From Membranipora membranacea (lineage: Eukaryota; Bryozoa; Gymnolaemata; Cheilostomatida; Membraniporidae): a stretch of DNA of 64,000 nt. Shown piece by piece: positions 1 to 9,963 of this stretch. A program made the position numbers and the translations under genes. The stretch covers positions 13,223,501 to 13,287,500 of the forward strand of contig OU612070.1 in the NCBI GenBank assembly GCA_914767715.1. Direction: 5' to 3'. Positions within the stretch are counted from its first letter, which is position 1. Each line of letters opens with the position of its first letter. The notes beneath the pieces are model-generated. The model was not told where the DNA came from, did no database searches, and saw nothing but the letters and a program-made list of their open reading frames with translations.

Positions 1-258
1 CCGAATCTGCAGACCGTTTGGCTCTGCGGCTTTTCGTTCTCCGTCAGCGTCCGTTTTAATTAGGGCCACTTTTGCTATAAAAAAACATGCCAAACGGCAG
101 CATCGAAAAATTAAATCTCTGTTGGATTCTTATCAAACTCCGACCAGTTCAAGCTCTTATTGCCCTCATTCAACACGCCGAATATTGGAATCCTCGGATT
201 AACAGGGGGGTCACAACGCTGACTTGAAAATCCAAAAATTATACCAAGGGAGGGTATC
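1..258 (+). repeat. Partial satellite monomer at left edge
   Basis: The window opens at consensus position m78, just before the PstI site, and runs to the end of the monomer. It matches the consensus with no obvious change. The array therefore continues to the left. Confidence 0.95.
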
Positions 259-592
259 ATGCTTTTTTTCGGCCAGATCAAAAAATAGATTTGCTTCTAA
301 CTAACCTCATAAGGAGGAGCAACTCCTGCTCATCCCGAATCTGCAGACCGTTTGGCTCTGCGGCTTTTCGTTCTCCGTCAGCGTCCGTTTTAATTAGGGC
401 CACTTTTGCTATAAAAAAACATGCCAAACGGCAGCATCGAAAAATTAAATCTCTGTTGGATTCTTATCAAACTCCGACCAGTTCAAGCTCTTATTGCCCT
501 CATTCAACACGCCGAATATTGGAATCCTCGGATTAACAGGGGGGTCACAACGCTGACTTGAAAATCCAAAAATTATACCAAGGGAGGGTATC

Positions 593-1596
593 ATGCTTTT
601 TTTTCGGCCAGATCAAAAAATAGACTTGCTTCTAACTAACCTCATAAGGAGGAGCAACTCCTGCTCATCCCGAATCTGCAGACCGTTTGGCTCTGCGGCT
701 TTTCGTTCTCAGTCAGCGTCCGTTTTAATTAGGGCCACTTTTGCTTTAAAAAAACATGCCAAACGGCAGCATCGAAAAATTAAATCTCTGTTGGATTCTG
801 ATCAAACTCCGACCAGTTCAAGCTCTTATTGCCCTCATTCAACACGCCGAATATTGGAATCCTCGGATTAACAGGGGGGTCACAACGCTGACTTGAAAAT
901 CCAAAAATTATACCAATGGAGGGTATCATGCTTTTTTTTCGGCCAGATCAAACAATAGATTTGCTTCTAACTAACCTCATAAGGAGGAGCAACTCCTGCT
1001 CATCTCGAATCTGCAGACCGTTTGGCTCTGCGGCTTTTCGTTCTCCGTCAGCGTCCGTTTTAATTAGGGCCACTTTTGCTAAAAAAAACATGCCAAACAG
1101 CAGCATCGAAAAATTAAATCTCTGTTGGATTCTTATCAAACTCCGACCAGTTCAAGCTCTTATTGCCCTCATTCAACACGCCGAATATTGGAATCCTCGG
1201 ATTAACAGGGGGGTCACAACGCTGACTTGAAAATCCAAAAATTATACCAAGGGAGGGTATCATGCTTTTTTTTCGGCCAGATCAAAAAATAGATTTGCTT
1301 CTAACTAACCTCATAAGGAGGAGCAACTCCTGCTCATCCCGAATCTGCAGACCGTTTGGCTCTGAGGCTTTTCGTTCTCCGTCAGCGTCCGTTTTAATTA
1401 GGGCCACTTTTGCTATAAAAAAACATGCCAAACGGCAGCATCGAAAAATTAAATCTCTGTTGGATTCTTATCAAACTCCGACCAGTTCAAGCTCTTATTG
1501 CCCTCATTCAACACGCCGAATATTGGAATCCTCGGATTAACAGGGGGGTCACAACGCTGACTTGAAAATCCAAAAATTATACCAAGGGAGGGTATC
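593..1596 (+). repeat. Three-monomer block, copy 1 (period 2,009 bp)
   Basis: The monomers at 593, 928 and 1262 match those at 2602, 2937 and 3271. Shared marks are CAGTCAGCG, GCTTTAAAA and TCTGATC in the first, then AATGGAGG before the second, CAAACAATAG and a one-base deletion that breaks the TATA motif. The period is six monomers minus that base. The 1597 copy shares GACCAG and GAGAAG with 3606 and 5948, so the duplication probably runs a little into it. Confidence 0.85.
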
Positions 1597-2601
1597 ATGC
1601 TTTTTTTTCGACCAGATCAAAAAATAGATTTGCTTCTAACTAACCTCATAAGGAGAAGCAACTCCTGCTCATCCCGAATCTGCAGACCGTTTGGCTCTGC
1701 GGCTTTTCGTTCTCCGTCAGCGTCCGTTTTAATTAGGGCCACTTTTGCTATAAAAAAACATGCCAAACGGCAGCATCGAAAAATTAAATCTCTGTTGGAT
1801 TCTTATCAAACTCCGACCAGTTCAAGCTCTTATTGCCCTCATTCAACACGCCGAATATTGGAATCCTCGGATTAACAGGGGGGTCACAACGCTGACTTGA
1901 AAATCCAAAAATTATACCAAGGGAGGGTATCATGCTTTTTTTTCGGCCAGATCAAAAAATAGATTTGCTTCTAACTAACCTCATAAGGAGGAGCAACTCC
2001 TGCTCATCCCGAATCTGCAGACCGTTTGGCTCTGCGGCTTTTCGTTCTCCGTCAGCGTCCGTTTTAATTAGGGCCACTTTTGCTATAAAAAAACATGCCA
2101 AACGGCAGCATCGAAAAATTAAATCTCTGTTGGATTCTTATCAAACTCCGACCAGTTCAAGCTCTTATTGCCCTCATTCAACACGCCTAATATTGGAATC
2201 CTCGGATTAACAGGGGGGTCACAACGCTGACTTGAAAATCCAAAAATTATACCAAGGGAGGGTATCATGCTTTTTTTTCGGCCAGATCAAAAAATAGATT
2301 TGCTTCTAACTAACCTCATAAGGAGGAGCAACTCCTGCTCATCCCGAATCTGCAGACCGTTTGGCTCTGCGGCTTTTCGTTCTCAGTCAGCGTCCGTTTT
2401 AATTAGGGCCACTTTTGCTTTAAAAAAACATGCCAAACGGCAGCATCGAAAAATTAAATCTCTGTTGGATTCTCATCAAACTCCGACCAGTTCAAGCTCT
2501 TATTGCCCTCATTCAACACGCCGAATATTGGAATCCTCGGATTAACAGGGGGGTCACAACGCTGACTTGAAAATCCAAAAATTATACCAAGGGAGGGTAT
2601 C

Positions 2602-3605
2602 ATGCTTTTTTTTCGGCCAGATCAAAAAATAGACTTGCTTCTAACTAACCTCATAAGGAGGAGCAACTCCTGCTCATCCCGAATCTGCAGACCGTTTGGC
2701 TCTGCGGCTTTTCGTTCTCAGTCAGCGTCCGTTTTAATTAGGGCCACTTTTGCTTTAAAAAAACATGCCAAACGGCAGCATCGAAAAATTAAATCTCTGT
2801 TGGATTCTGATCAAACTCCGACCAGTTCAAGCTCTTATTGCCCTCATTCAACACGCCGAATATTGGAATCCTCGGATTAACAGGGGGGTCACAACGCTGA
2901 CTTGAAAATCCAAAAATTATACCAATGGAGGGTATCATGCTTTTTTTTCGGCCAGATCAAACAATAGATTTGCTTCTAACTAACCTCATAAGGAGGAGCA
3001 ACTCCTGCTCATCTCGAATCTGCAGACCGTTTGGCTCTGCGGCTTTTCGTTCTCCGTCAGCGTCCGTTTTAATTAGGGCCACTTTTGCTAAAAAAAACAT
3101 GCCAAACGGCAGCATCGAAAAATTAAATCTCTGTTGGATTCTTATCAAACTCCGACCAGTTCAAGCTCTTATTGCCCTCATTCAACACGCCGAATATTGG
3201 AATCCTCGGATTAACAGGGGGGTCACAACGCTGACTTGAAAATCCAAAAATTATACCAAGGGAGGGTATCATGCTTTTTTTTCGGCCAGATCAAAAAATA
3301 GATTTGCTTCTAACTAACCTCATAAGGAGGAGCAACTCCTGCTCATCCCGAATCTGCAGACCGTTTGGCTCTGCGGCTTTTCGTTCTCCGTCAGCGTCCG
3401 TTTTAATTAGGGCCACTTTTGCTATAAAAAAACATGCCAAACGGCAGCATCGAAAAATTAAATCTCTGTTGGATTCTTATCAAACTCCGACCAGTTCAAG
3501 CTCTTATTGCCCTCATTCAACACGCCGAATATTGGAATCCTCGGATTAACAGGGGGGTCACAACGCTGACTTGAAAATCCAAAAATTATACCAAGGGAGG
3601 GTATC
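2602..3605 (+). repeat. Three-monomer block, copy 2 (period 2,009 bp)
   Basis: This is the counterpart of 593-1596, with the same marks and the same one-base deletion in its second unit. The deletion in both copies shows it is real and older than the duplication. Related unit pairs recur at 13314/13649 and 14655/14990. Confidence 0.85.
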
Positions 3606-3940
3606 ATGCTTTTTTTTCGACCAGATCAAAAAATAGATTTGCTTCTAACTAACCTCATAAGGAGAAGCAACTCCTGCTCATCCCGAATCTGCAGACCGTT
3701 TGGCTCTGCGGCTTTTCGTTCTCCGTCAGCTTCCGTTTCAATTAGGGCCACTTTTGCTTTAAAAAAACATGCCAAACGGCAGCATCGAAAAATTAAATCT
3801 CTGTTGGATTCTTATCAAACTCCGACCAGTTCAAGCTCTTATTGCCCTCATTCAACACGCCGAATATTGGAATCCTCGGATTAACAGGGGGGTCACAACG
3901 CTGACTTGAAAATCCAAAAATTATACCAAGGGAGGGTATC
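3271..3940 (+). repeat. Two-monomer block, copy 1 (period 2,342 bp)
   Basis: The 3606 monomer carries five distinctive changes (GACCAG, GAGAAG, GCTTCCG, TTTCAATT, GCTTTAAAA) that reappear together at 5948. The period is seven monomers minus three bases, and the three bases are explained by indels at 4276 and 5280. Confidence 0.8.
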
Positions 3941-4998
3941 ATGCTTTTTTTTCGGCCAGATCAAAAAATAGATTTGCTTCTAACTAACCTCATAAGGAGG
4001 AGCAACTCCTGCTCATCTCGAATCTGCAGACCGTTTGGCTCTGCGGCTTTTCGTTCTCCGTCAGCGTCCGTTTTAATTAGGGCCACTTTTGCTTTAAAAA
4101 AACATGCCAAACGGCAGCATCGAAAAATTAAATCTCTGTTGGATTCTCATCAAACTCCGACCAGTTCAAGCTCTTATTGCCCTCATTCAACACGCCGAAT
4201 ATTGGAATCCTCGGATTAACAGGGGGGTCACAACGCTGACTTGAAAATCCAAAAATTATACCAAGGGAGGGTATCATGCTTTTTTTTCGGCCAGATCAAA
4301 AAATAGATTTGCTTCTAACTAACCTCATAAGGAGGAGCAACTCCTGCTCATCTCGAATCTGCAGACCGTTTGGCTCTGCGGCTTTTCGTTCTCCGTCAGT
4401 GTCCGTTTTAATTAGGGCCACTTTTGCTATAAAAAACATGCCAAACGGCAGCATCGAAAAATTAAATCTCTGTTGGATTCTTATCAAACTCCGACCAGTT
4501 CAAGCTCTCATTGCCCTCATTCAACACGCCGAATATTGGAATCCTCGGATTAACAGGGGGGTCACAACGCTGACTTGAAAATCCAAAAATTATACCAAGG
4601 GAGGGTATCATGCTTTTTTTTCGGCCAGATCAAAAAATAGATTTGCTTCTAACTAACCTCATAAGGAGGAGCAACTCCTGCTCATCCCGAATCTGCAGAC
4701 CGTTTGGCTCTGCGGCTTTTCGTTCTCCGTCAGCGTCCGTTTTAATTAGGGCCACTTTTGCTATAAAAAAACATGCCAAACGGCAGCATCGAAAAATTAA
4801 ATCTCTGTTGGATTCTTATCAAACTCCGACCAGTTCAAGCTCTTATTGCCCTCATTCAACACGCCGAATATTGGAATCCTCGGATTAACAGGGGGGTCAC
4901 AACGCTGACTTGAAAATCCAAAAATTATACCAAGGGAGGGTATCATGCTTTTTTTTCGGCCAGATCAAAAAATAGATTTGCTTCTAACTAACCTCATA

Positions 4999-5014
4999 AG
5001 GAGGAGCAACTCCT
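4999..5014. repeat. Small hairpin in monomer (m55-m70)
   Basis: AGGAG and CTCCT form a perfect 5-bp stem around a six-base loop. A competing 5-bp stem (GAGCA with TGCTC, m60-m74) overlaps it. Several variant classes alter the stem or loop (G56A, G60A, C66A), so pairing is not strictly kept. Function unknown. Confidence 0.5.
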
Positions 5015-5027
5015 GCTCATCCCGAAT

Positions 5028-5033
5028 CTGCAG
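5028..5033. other. PstI site repeated once per monomer
   Basis: CTGCAG at m84-m89 occurs in nearly every copy. I saw it lost only in the monomers starting at 8962, 19345, 20685, 23700 and 35424. Digestion should give a 335-bp ladder with rare dimers, which makes this site a practical marker for the family. Confidence 0.95.
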
Positions 5034-5034
5034 A

Positions 5035-5118
5035 CCGTTTGGCTCTGCGGCTTTTCGTTCTCCGTCAGCGTCCGTTTTAATTAGGGCCACTTTTGCTATA
5101 AAAAAACATGCCAAACGG
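5035..5118. repeat. 9-bp inverted repeat, 66-base loop (m91-m174)
   Basis: CCGTTTGGC at m91-m99 and GCCAAACGG at m166-m174 are perfect reverse complements. The TATA-type motif lies in the loop, close to the right arm. The class with C92T, amplified in the 26-63 kb part, breaks one pair, so the stem is not strictly maintained. It could be chance, a relic of a foldback element, or a cruciform-prone site. Confidence 0.45.
5096..5104 (+). promoter_or_regulatory. TATA-box-like motif, CTATAAAAA (m152-m160)
   Basis: The motif fits the animal core-promoter consensus STATAWAAR at all nine positions and recurs once per monomer. It is lost or changed in a minority: A154T in the copies at 593, 2267, 2602, 3606, 3941, 5948, 13314 and 14655; deletions at 928, 2937 and 5280; T155C at 18004 and 22360; A159G at 51504, 56864 and 59209. 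I see no convincing initiator about 30 bases downstream. A-rich satellites can match by chance, so promoter activity is unproven. Confidence 0.25.
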
Positions 5119-5162
5119 CAGCATCGAAAAATTAAATCTCTGTTGGATTCTTATCAAACTCC

Positions 5163-5224
5163 GACCAGTTCAAGCTCTTATTGCCCTCATTCAACACGCC
5201 GAATATTGGAATCCTCGGATTAAC
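5163..5224. repeat. Low-variation segment of monomer (m219-m280)
   Basis: Across the array I see only private or pair-shared changes in this segment. By contrast, the m1-m212 and m281-m335 parts carry many variants common to dozens of copies (for example at m2, m25, m78, m92, m124-m127, m135, m190, m315, m330-m333). The segment contains the dyad AATCC-TC-GGATT at m266-m277 and the pair CCGA/TCGG at m255-m274. It may be a constrained protein-binding stretch. Chance in a young array is the alternative. Confidence 0.45.
5210..5221. repeat. Compact dyad AATCC-TC-GGATT (m266-m277)
   Basis: Two 5-base arms separated by two bases form a near-palindrome inside the low-variation segment. The right arm with the next base reads GGATTA, the core recognised by Bicoid/Otx-type (K50) homeodomains. 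That family knowledge is suggestive only; nothing here shows binding. Confidence 0.4.
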
Positions 5225-5612
5225 AGGGGGGTCACAACGCTGACTTGAAAATCCAAAAATTATACCAAGGGAGGGTATCATGCTTTTTTTTCGGCCAGAT
5301 CAAAAAATAGACTTGCTTCTAACTAACCTCATAAGGAGGAGCAACTCCTGCTTATCCCGAATCTGCAGACCGTTTGGCTCTGCGGCTTTTCGTTCTCCGT
5401 CAGCGTCCGTTTTAATTAGGGCCACTTTTGCTAAAAAAACATGCCAAACGGCAGCATCGAAAAATTAAATCTCTGTTGGATTCTTATCAAACTCCGACCA
5501 GTTCAAGCTCTTATTGCCCTCATTCAACACGCCGAATATTGGAATCCTCGGATTAACAGGGGGGTCACAACGCTGACTTGAAAATCCAAAAATTATACCA
5601 AGGGAGGGTATC

Positions 5613-6282
5613 ATGCTTTTTTTTCGGCCAGATCAAAAAATAGATTTGCTTCTAACTAACCTCATAAGGAGGAGCAACTCCTGCTCATCCCGAATCTGCA
5701 GACCGTTTGGCTCTGCGGCTTTTCGTTCTCCGTCAGCGTCCGTTTTAATTAGGGCCACTTTTGCTATAAAAAAACATGCCAAACGGCAGCATCGAAAAAT
5801 TAAATCTCTGTTGGATTCTTATCAAACTCCGACCAGTTCAAGCTCTTATTGCCCTCATTCAACACGCCGAATATTGGAATCCTCGGATTAACAGGGGGGT
5901 CACAACGCTGACTTGAAAATCCAAAAATTATACCAAGGGAGGGTATCATGCTTTTTTTTCGACCAGATCAAAAAATAGATTTGCTTCTAACTAACCTCAT
6001 AAGGAGAAGCAACTCCTGCTCATCCCGAATCTGCAGACCGTTTGGCTCTGCGGCTTTTCGTTCTCCGTCAGCTTCCGTTTCAATTAGGGCCACTTTTGCT
6101 TTAAAAAAACATGCCAAACGGCAGCATCGAAAAATTAAATCTCTGTTGGATTCTTATCAAACTCCGACCAGTTCAAGCTCTTATTGCCCTCATTCAACAC
6201 GCCGAATATTGGAATCCTCGGATTAACAGGGGGGTCACAACGCTGACTTGAAAATCCAAAAATTATACCAAGGGAGGGTATC
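5613..6282 (+). repeat. Two-monomer block, copy 2 (period 2,342 bp)
   Basis: Counterpart of 3271-3940 with the same five marks in its second unit. The following units (3941 and 6283) share TCATCTCG but differ elsewhere, which places the right boundary in or near them. Confidence 0.8.
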
Positions 6283-6617
6283 ATGCTTTTTTTTCGGCCA
6301 GATCAAAAAATAGATTTGCTTCTAACTAACCTCATAAGGAGGAGCAACTCCTGCTCATCTCGAATCTGCAGACCGTTTGGCTCTGCGGCTTTTCGTTCTC
6401 CGTCAGCGTCCGTTTTAATTAGGGCCACTTTTGCTATAAAAAAACATGACAAACGGCAGCATCGAAAAATTAAATCTCTGTTGGATTCTTATCAAACTCC
6501 GACCAGTTCAAGCTCTTATTGCCCTCATTCAACACGCCGAATATTGGAATCCTCGGATTAACAGGGGGGTCACAACGCTGACTTGAAAATCCAAAAATTA
6601 TACCAAGGGAGGGAATC

Positions 6618-9600
6618 ATGCTTTTTTTTCGGCCAGATCGAAAAATAGATTTGCTTCTAACTAACCTCATAAGGAGGAGCAACTCCTGCTCATCTCGAAT
6701 CTGCAGACCGTTTGGCTCTGCGGCTTTTCGTTCTCCGTCAGCGTCCGTTTTAGTTAGGGCCACTTTTGCTATAAAAAAACATGCCAAACGGCAGCATCGA
6801 AAAATTAAATCTCTGTTGGATTCTTATCAAACTCCGACCAGTTCAAGCTCTTATTGCCCTCATTCAACACGCCGAATATTGGAATCCTCGGATTAACAGG
6901 GGGGTCACAACGCTGACTTGAAAATCCAAAAATTATACCAAGGGAGGGTATCATGCTTTTTTTTCGGCCAGATCAAAAAATAGATTTGCTTCTAACTAAC
7001 CTCATAAGGAGGAGCAACTCCTGCTCATCTCGAATCTGCAGACCGTTTGGCTCTGCGCCTTTTCAATCTCCGTCAGCGTCCGTTTTAATTAGGGCCACTT
7101 TTGCTATAAAAAAACATGCCAAACGGCAGCATCGAAAAATTAAACCTCTGTTGGATTCTTATCAAACTCCGACCAGTTCAAGCTCTTATTGCCCTCATTC
7201 AACACGCCGAATATTGGAATCCTCGGATTAACAGGGGGGTCACAACGCTGACTTGAAAATCCAAAAATTATACCAAGGGAGGGTATCATGCTTTTTTTTC
7301 GGCCAGATCAAAAAATAGATTTGCTTCTAACTAACCTCATAAGGAGGCGCAACTCCTTCTCATCTCGAATCTGCAGACCGTTTGGCTCTGCAGCTTTTCG
7401 TTCTCCGTCAGCGTCCGTTTTAATTAGGGCCACTTTTGCTATAAAAAACATGCCAAACGGCAGCATCGAAAAATTAAATCTCTGTTGGATTCTTATCAAA
7501 CTCCGACCAGTTCAAGCTTTTATTGCCCTCATTCAACACGCCGAATATTGGAATCCTCGGATTAACAGGGGGGTCACAACGCTGACTTGAAAATCCAAAA
7601 ATTATACCAAGGGAGGGTATCATGCTTTTTTTTCGGCCAGATCAAAAAATAGATTTGCTTCTAACTAACCTCATAAGGAGGAGCAACTCCTGCTCATCCC
7701 GAATCTGCAGACCGTTTGGCTCTGCGGCTTTTCGTTCTCCGTCAGCGTCCGTTTTAATTAGGGCCACTTTTGCTATAAAAAAACATGCCAAACGGCAGCA
7801 TCGAAAAATTAAATCTCTGTTGGATTCTTATCAAACTCCGACCAGTTCAAGCTCTTGTTGCCCTCATTCAACACGCCGAATATTGGAATCCTCGGATTAA
7901 CAGGGGGGTCACAACGCTGACTTGAAAATCCAAAAATTATACCAAGGGAGGGAATCATGCTTTTTTTTCGGCCAGATCGAAAAATAGATTTGCTTCTAAC
8001 TAACCTCATTAGGAGGAGCAACTCCTGCTCATCTCGAATCTGCAGACCGTTTGGCTCTGCGGCTTTTCGTTCTCCGTCAGCGTCCGTTTTAGTTAGGGCC
8101 ACTTTTGCTATAAAAAAACATGCCAAACGGCAGCATCGAAAAATTAAATCTCTGTTGGATTCTTATCAAACTCCGACCAGTTCAAGCTCTTATTGCCCTC
8201 ATTCAACACGCCGAATATTGGAATCCTCGGATTAACAGGGGGGTCACAACGCTGACTTGAAAATCCAAAAATTATACCAAGGGAGGGTATCATGTTTTTT
8301 TTTCGGCCAGATCAAAAAATTGATTTGCTTCTAACTAACCTCATAAGGAGGAGCAACTCCTGCTCATCTCGAATCTGCAGACCGTTTGGCTCTGCGGCTT
8401 TTCGTTCTCCGTCAGCGTCCGTTTTAATTAGGGCCACTTTTGCTATAAAAAAACATGCCAAACGGCAGCATCGAAAAATTAAATCTCTGTTGGATTCTTA
8501 TCAAACTCCGACCAGTTCAAGCTCTTATTGCCCTCATTCAACACGCCGAATATTGGAATCCTCGGATTAACAGGGGGGTCACAACGCTGACTTGAAAATC
8601 CAAAAATTATACCAAGGGAGGGTATCATGCTTTTTTTTCGGCCAGATCAAAAAATAGATTTGCTTCTAACTAACCTCATAAGGAGGAGCAACTCCTGCTC
8701 ATCCCGAATCTGCAGACCGTTTGGCTCTGCGGCTTTTCGTTCTCCGTCAGCGTCCGTTTTAATTAGGGCCACTTTTGCTATAAAAAAACATGCCAAACGG
8801 CAGCATCGAAAAATTAAATCTCTGTTGGATTCTCATCAAACTCCGACCAGTTCAAGCTCTTATTGCCCTCATTCAACACGCCGAATATTGGAATCCTCGG
8901 ATTAACAGGGGGGTCACAACGCTGACTTGAAAATCCATAAATTATACCAAGGGAGGGTATCATGCTTTTTTTTCGGCCAGAACAAAAAATAGATTTGCTT
9001 CTAACTAACCTCATAAGGAGGAGCAACTCCTGCTCATCTCGAATCTGCTGACCGTTTGGCTCTGCGGCTTTTTTTCCGTCAGCATCCGCTTTAATTAGGG
9101 CCACTTTTGCTATAAAAAAACATGCCAAACGGCAGCATCGAAAAATTAAATCTCTGTTGGATTCTTATCAAACTCCGACCAGTTCAAGCTCTTATTGCCC
9201 TCATTCAACACGCCGAATATTGGAATCCTCGGATTAACAGGGGGGTCACAACCCTGACTTGAAAATCCGAAAATTATACCAAGGGAGGGAATCATGCTTT
9301 TTTTTCGGCCAGATCGAAAAATAGATTTGCTTCTACATAACCTCATAAGGAGGAGCAACTCCTGCTCATCTCGAATCTGCAGACCGTTTGGCTCTGCGGC
9401 TTTTCGTTCTCCGCCAGCGTCCGTTTTAATTAGGGCCACTTTTGCTATAAAAAAACATGCCAAACGGCAGCATCGAGAAATTAAATCTCTGTTGGATTCT
9501 TATCAAACTCCGACCAGTTCAAGGTCTTATTGCCCTCATTCAACACGCCGAATATTGGAATCCTCGGATTAACAGGGGGGTCACAACGCTGACTTGAAAA

Positions 9601-9628
9601 TCCAAAAATTATACCAAGGGAGGGTATC
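6618..9628 (+). repeat. Diverged four-monomer higher-order repeat
   Basis: The units at 6618, 7957 and 9294 carry GGGAATCATG and GATCGAAA; the first two also share TTTTAGTTAGGG. They recur every fourth monomer (1,339 and 1,337 bp). The 8962 unit has a three-base in-frame deletion with local changes (GGCTTTTTTTCC) that also shortens the period. Intervening units have many private changes, so this is an older, decaying higher-order repeat. Confidence 0.75.
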
Positions 9629-9963
9629 ATGTTTTTTTTTCGGCCAGATCAAAAAATAGATTTGCTTCTAACTAACCTCATAAGGAGAAGCAACTCCTGC
9701 TCATCTCGAATCTGCAGACCGTTCGGCTCTGCGGCTTTTCGTTCTCCGTCAGCGTCCGTTTTAATTAGGGCCACTTTTGCTATAAAAAAACATGCCAAAC
9801 GGCAGCATCGAAAAATTAAATCTCTGTTGGATTCTTATCAAACTCCGACTAGTTCAAGCTCTTATTGCCCTCATTCAACACGCCGAATATTGGAATCCTC
9901 GGATTAACAGGGGGGTCACAACGCTGACTTGAAAATCCAAAAATTATACCAAGGGAGGGTATC

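Larger units (their letters stand above)
4945..5223 (+). other. 92-codon open frame in monomer, probably non-coding
   Basis: The longest frame of the consensus starts at m1 (ATG) and ends in TAA at m277-m279. It would give a 92-residue basic protein rich in Ser, Arg and Lys, with no membrane segment, signal peptide or domain that I recognise. A GGGAGG run five to six bases before the ATG resembles a bacterial ribosome site, but the context is not bacterial. Many copies lose the start (ATG to ACG, ATA or ATT), gain a stop at codon 9 (A25T) or codon 64 (A190T), or are frameshifted, and these broken types have been duplicated along with intact ones. I therefore read it as a chance frame or a remnant, not a gene. 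One illustrative copy is given; the same applies to the whole array. Confidence 0.6.
4945..5279 (+). repeat. Reference consensus monomer (335 bp)
   Basis: This copy equals the majority sequence at every position I compared, so it serves as the coordinate frame m1 to m335. In order it holds: a T8 tract (m5-m12), an A6 tract (m23-m28), a small hairpin (m55-m70), the PstI site (m84-m89), one arm of a 9-bp inverted repeat (m91-m99), a TATA-type motif (m152-m160) running into an A7 tract, the second arm (m166-m174), the low-variation block (m219-m280) with a dyad at m266-m277, a G6 run (m282-m287), and a purine-rich stretch before the next unit (m323-m331). The copy at 4610 looks the same. Confidence 0.95.

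Noticed and set aside
4934-4947. GGGAGG before ATG as a bacterial ribosome binding site, implying a prokaryotic source
   Set aside because: The spacing is good, but 64 kb of pure 335-bp tandem repeat is not a bacterial genome layout, and the purine run varies (GGGAGAG, GGATGTC) without regard to the ATG.
4985-4995. Telomere-like or branch-point-like CTAACTAACC
   Set aside because: It occurs once per 335 bp, with no tandem telomeric repeat and no matching intron structure.
5049-5075. Hammerhead ribozyme core on the minus strand (CTGACGG ... GAAA)
   Set aside because: Satellites of this size can carry hammerheads, but the CUGANGA core has a mismatch and no stem II can form in the five bases between it and GAAA.
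5111-5130. CENP-B box on the minus strand (TTCG....T..CGTT)
   Set aside because: Only 6 of the 9 essential positions match (the A and the last GG are missing), and the G182A class breaks the TTCG core. It is likely chance.
5040-5176. Internal RNA polymerase III promoter (A-box-like TGGCTCTGCGG and B-box-like GTTCAAGCT)
   Set aside because: Each differs from its consensus by at least one key base, the spacing is about 118 bases, and no tRNA or SINE-like fold follows.
5235-5251. Hammerhead-like CTGACTTGAAA on the plus strand
   Set aside because: The conserved GA after CUGAN is absent, there is no stem II, and the element is altered in the GCTGATTTC and GCTGTCTTG variants.
6470-6787. Minus-strand frames up to 105 residues (also at 7809, 9146, 16851, 26567, 38291)
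   Set aside because: They are antisense readings across one monomer junction that stay open only in variants lacking the usual stop. No family resemblance was recognised.
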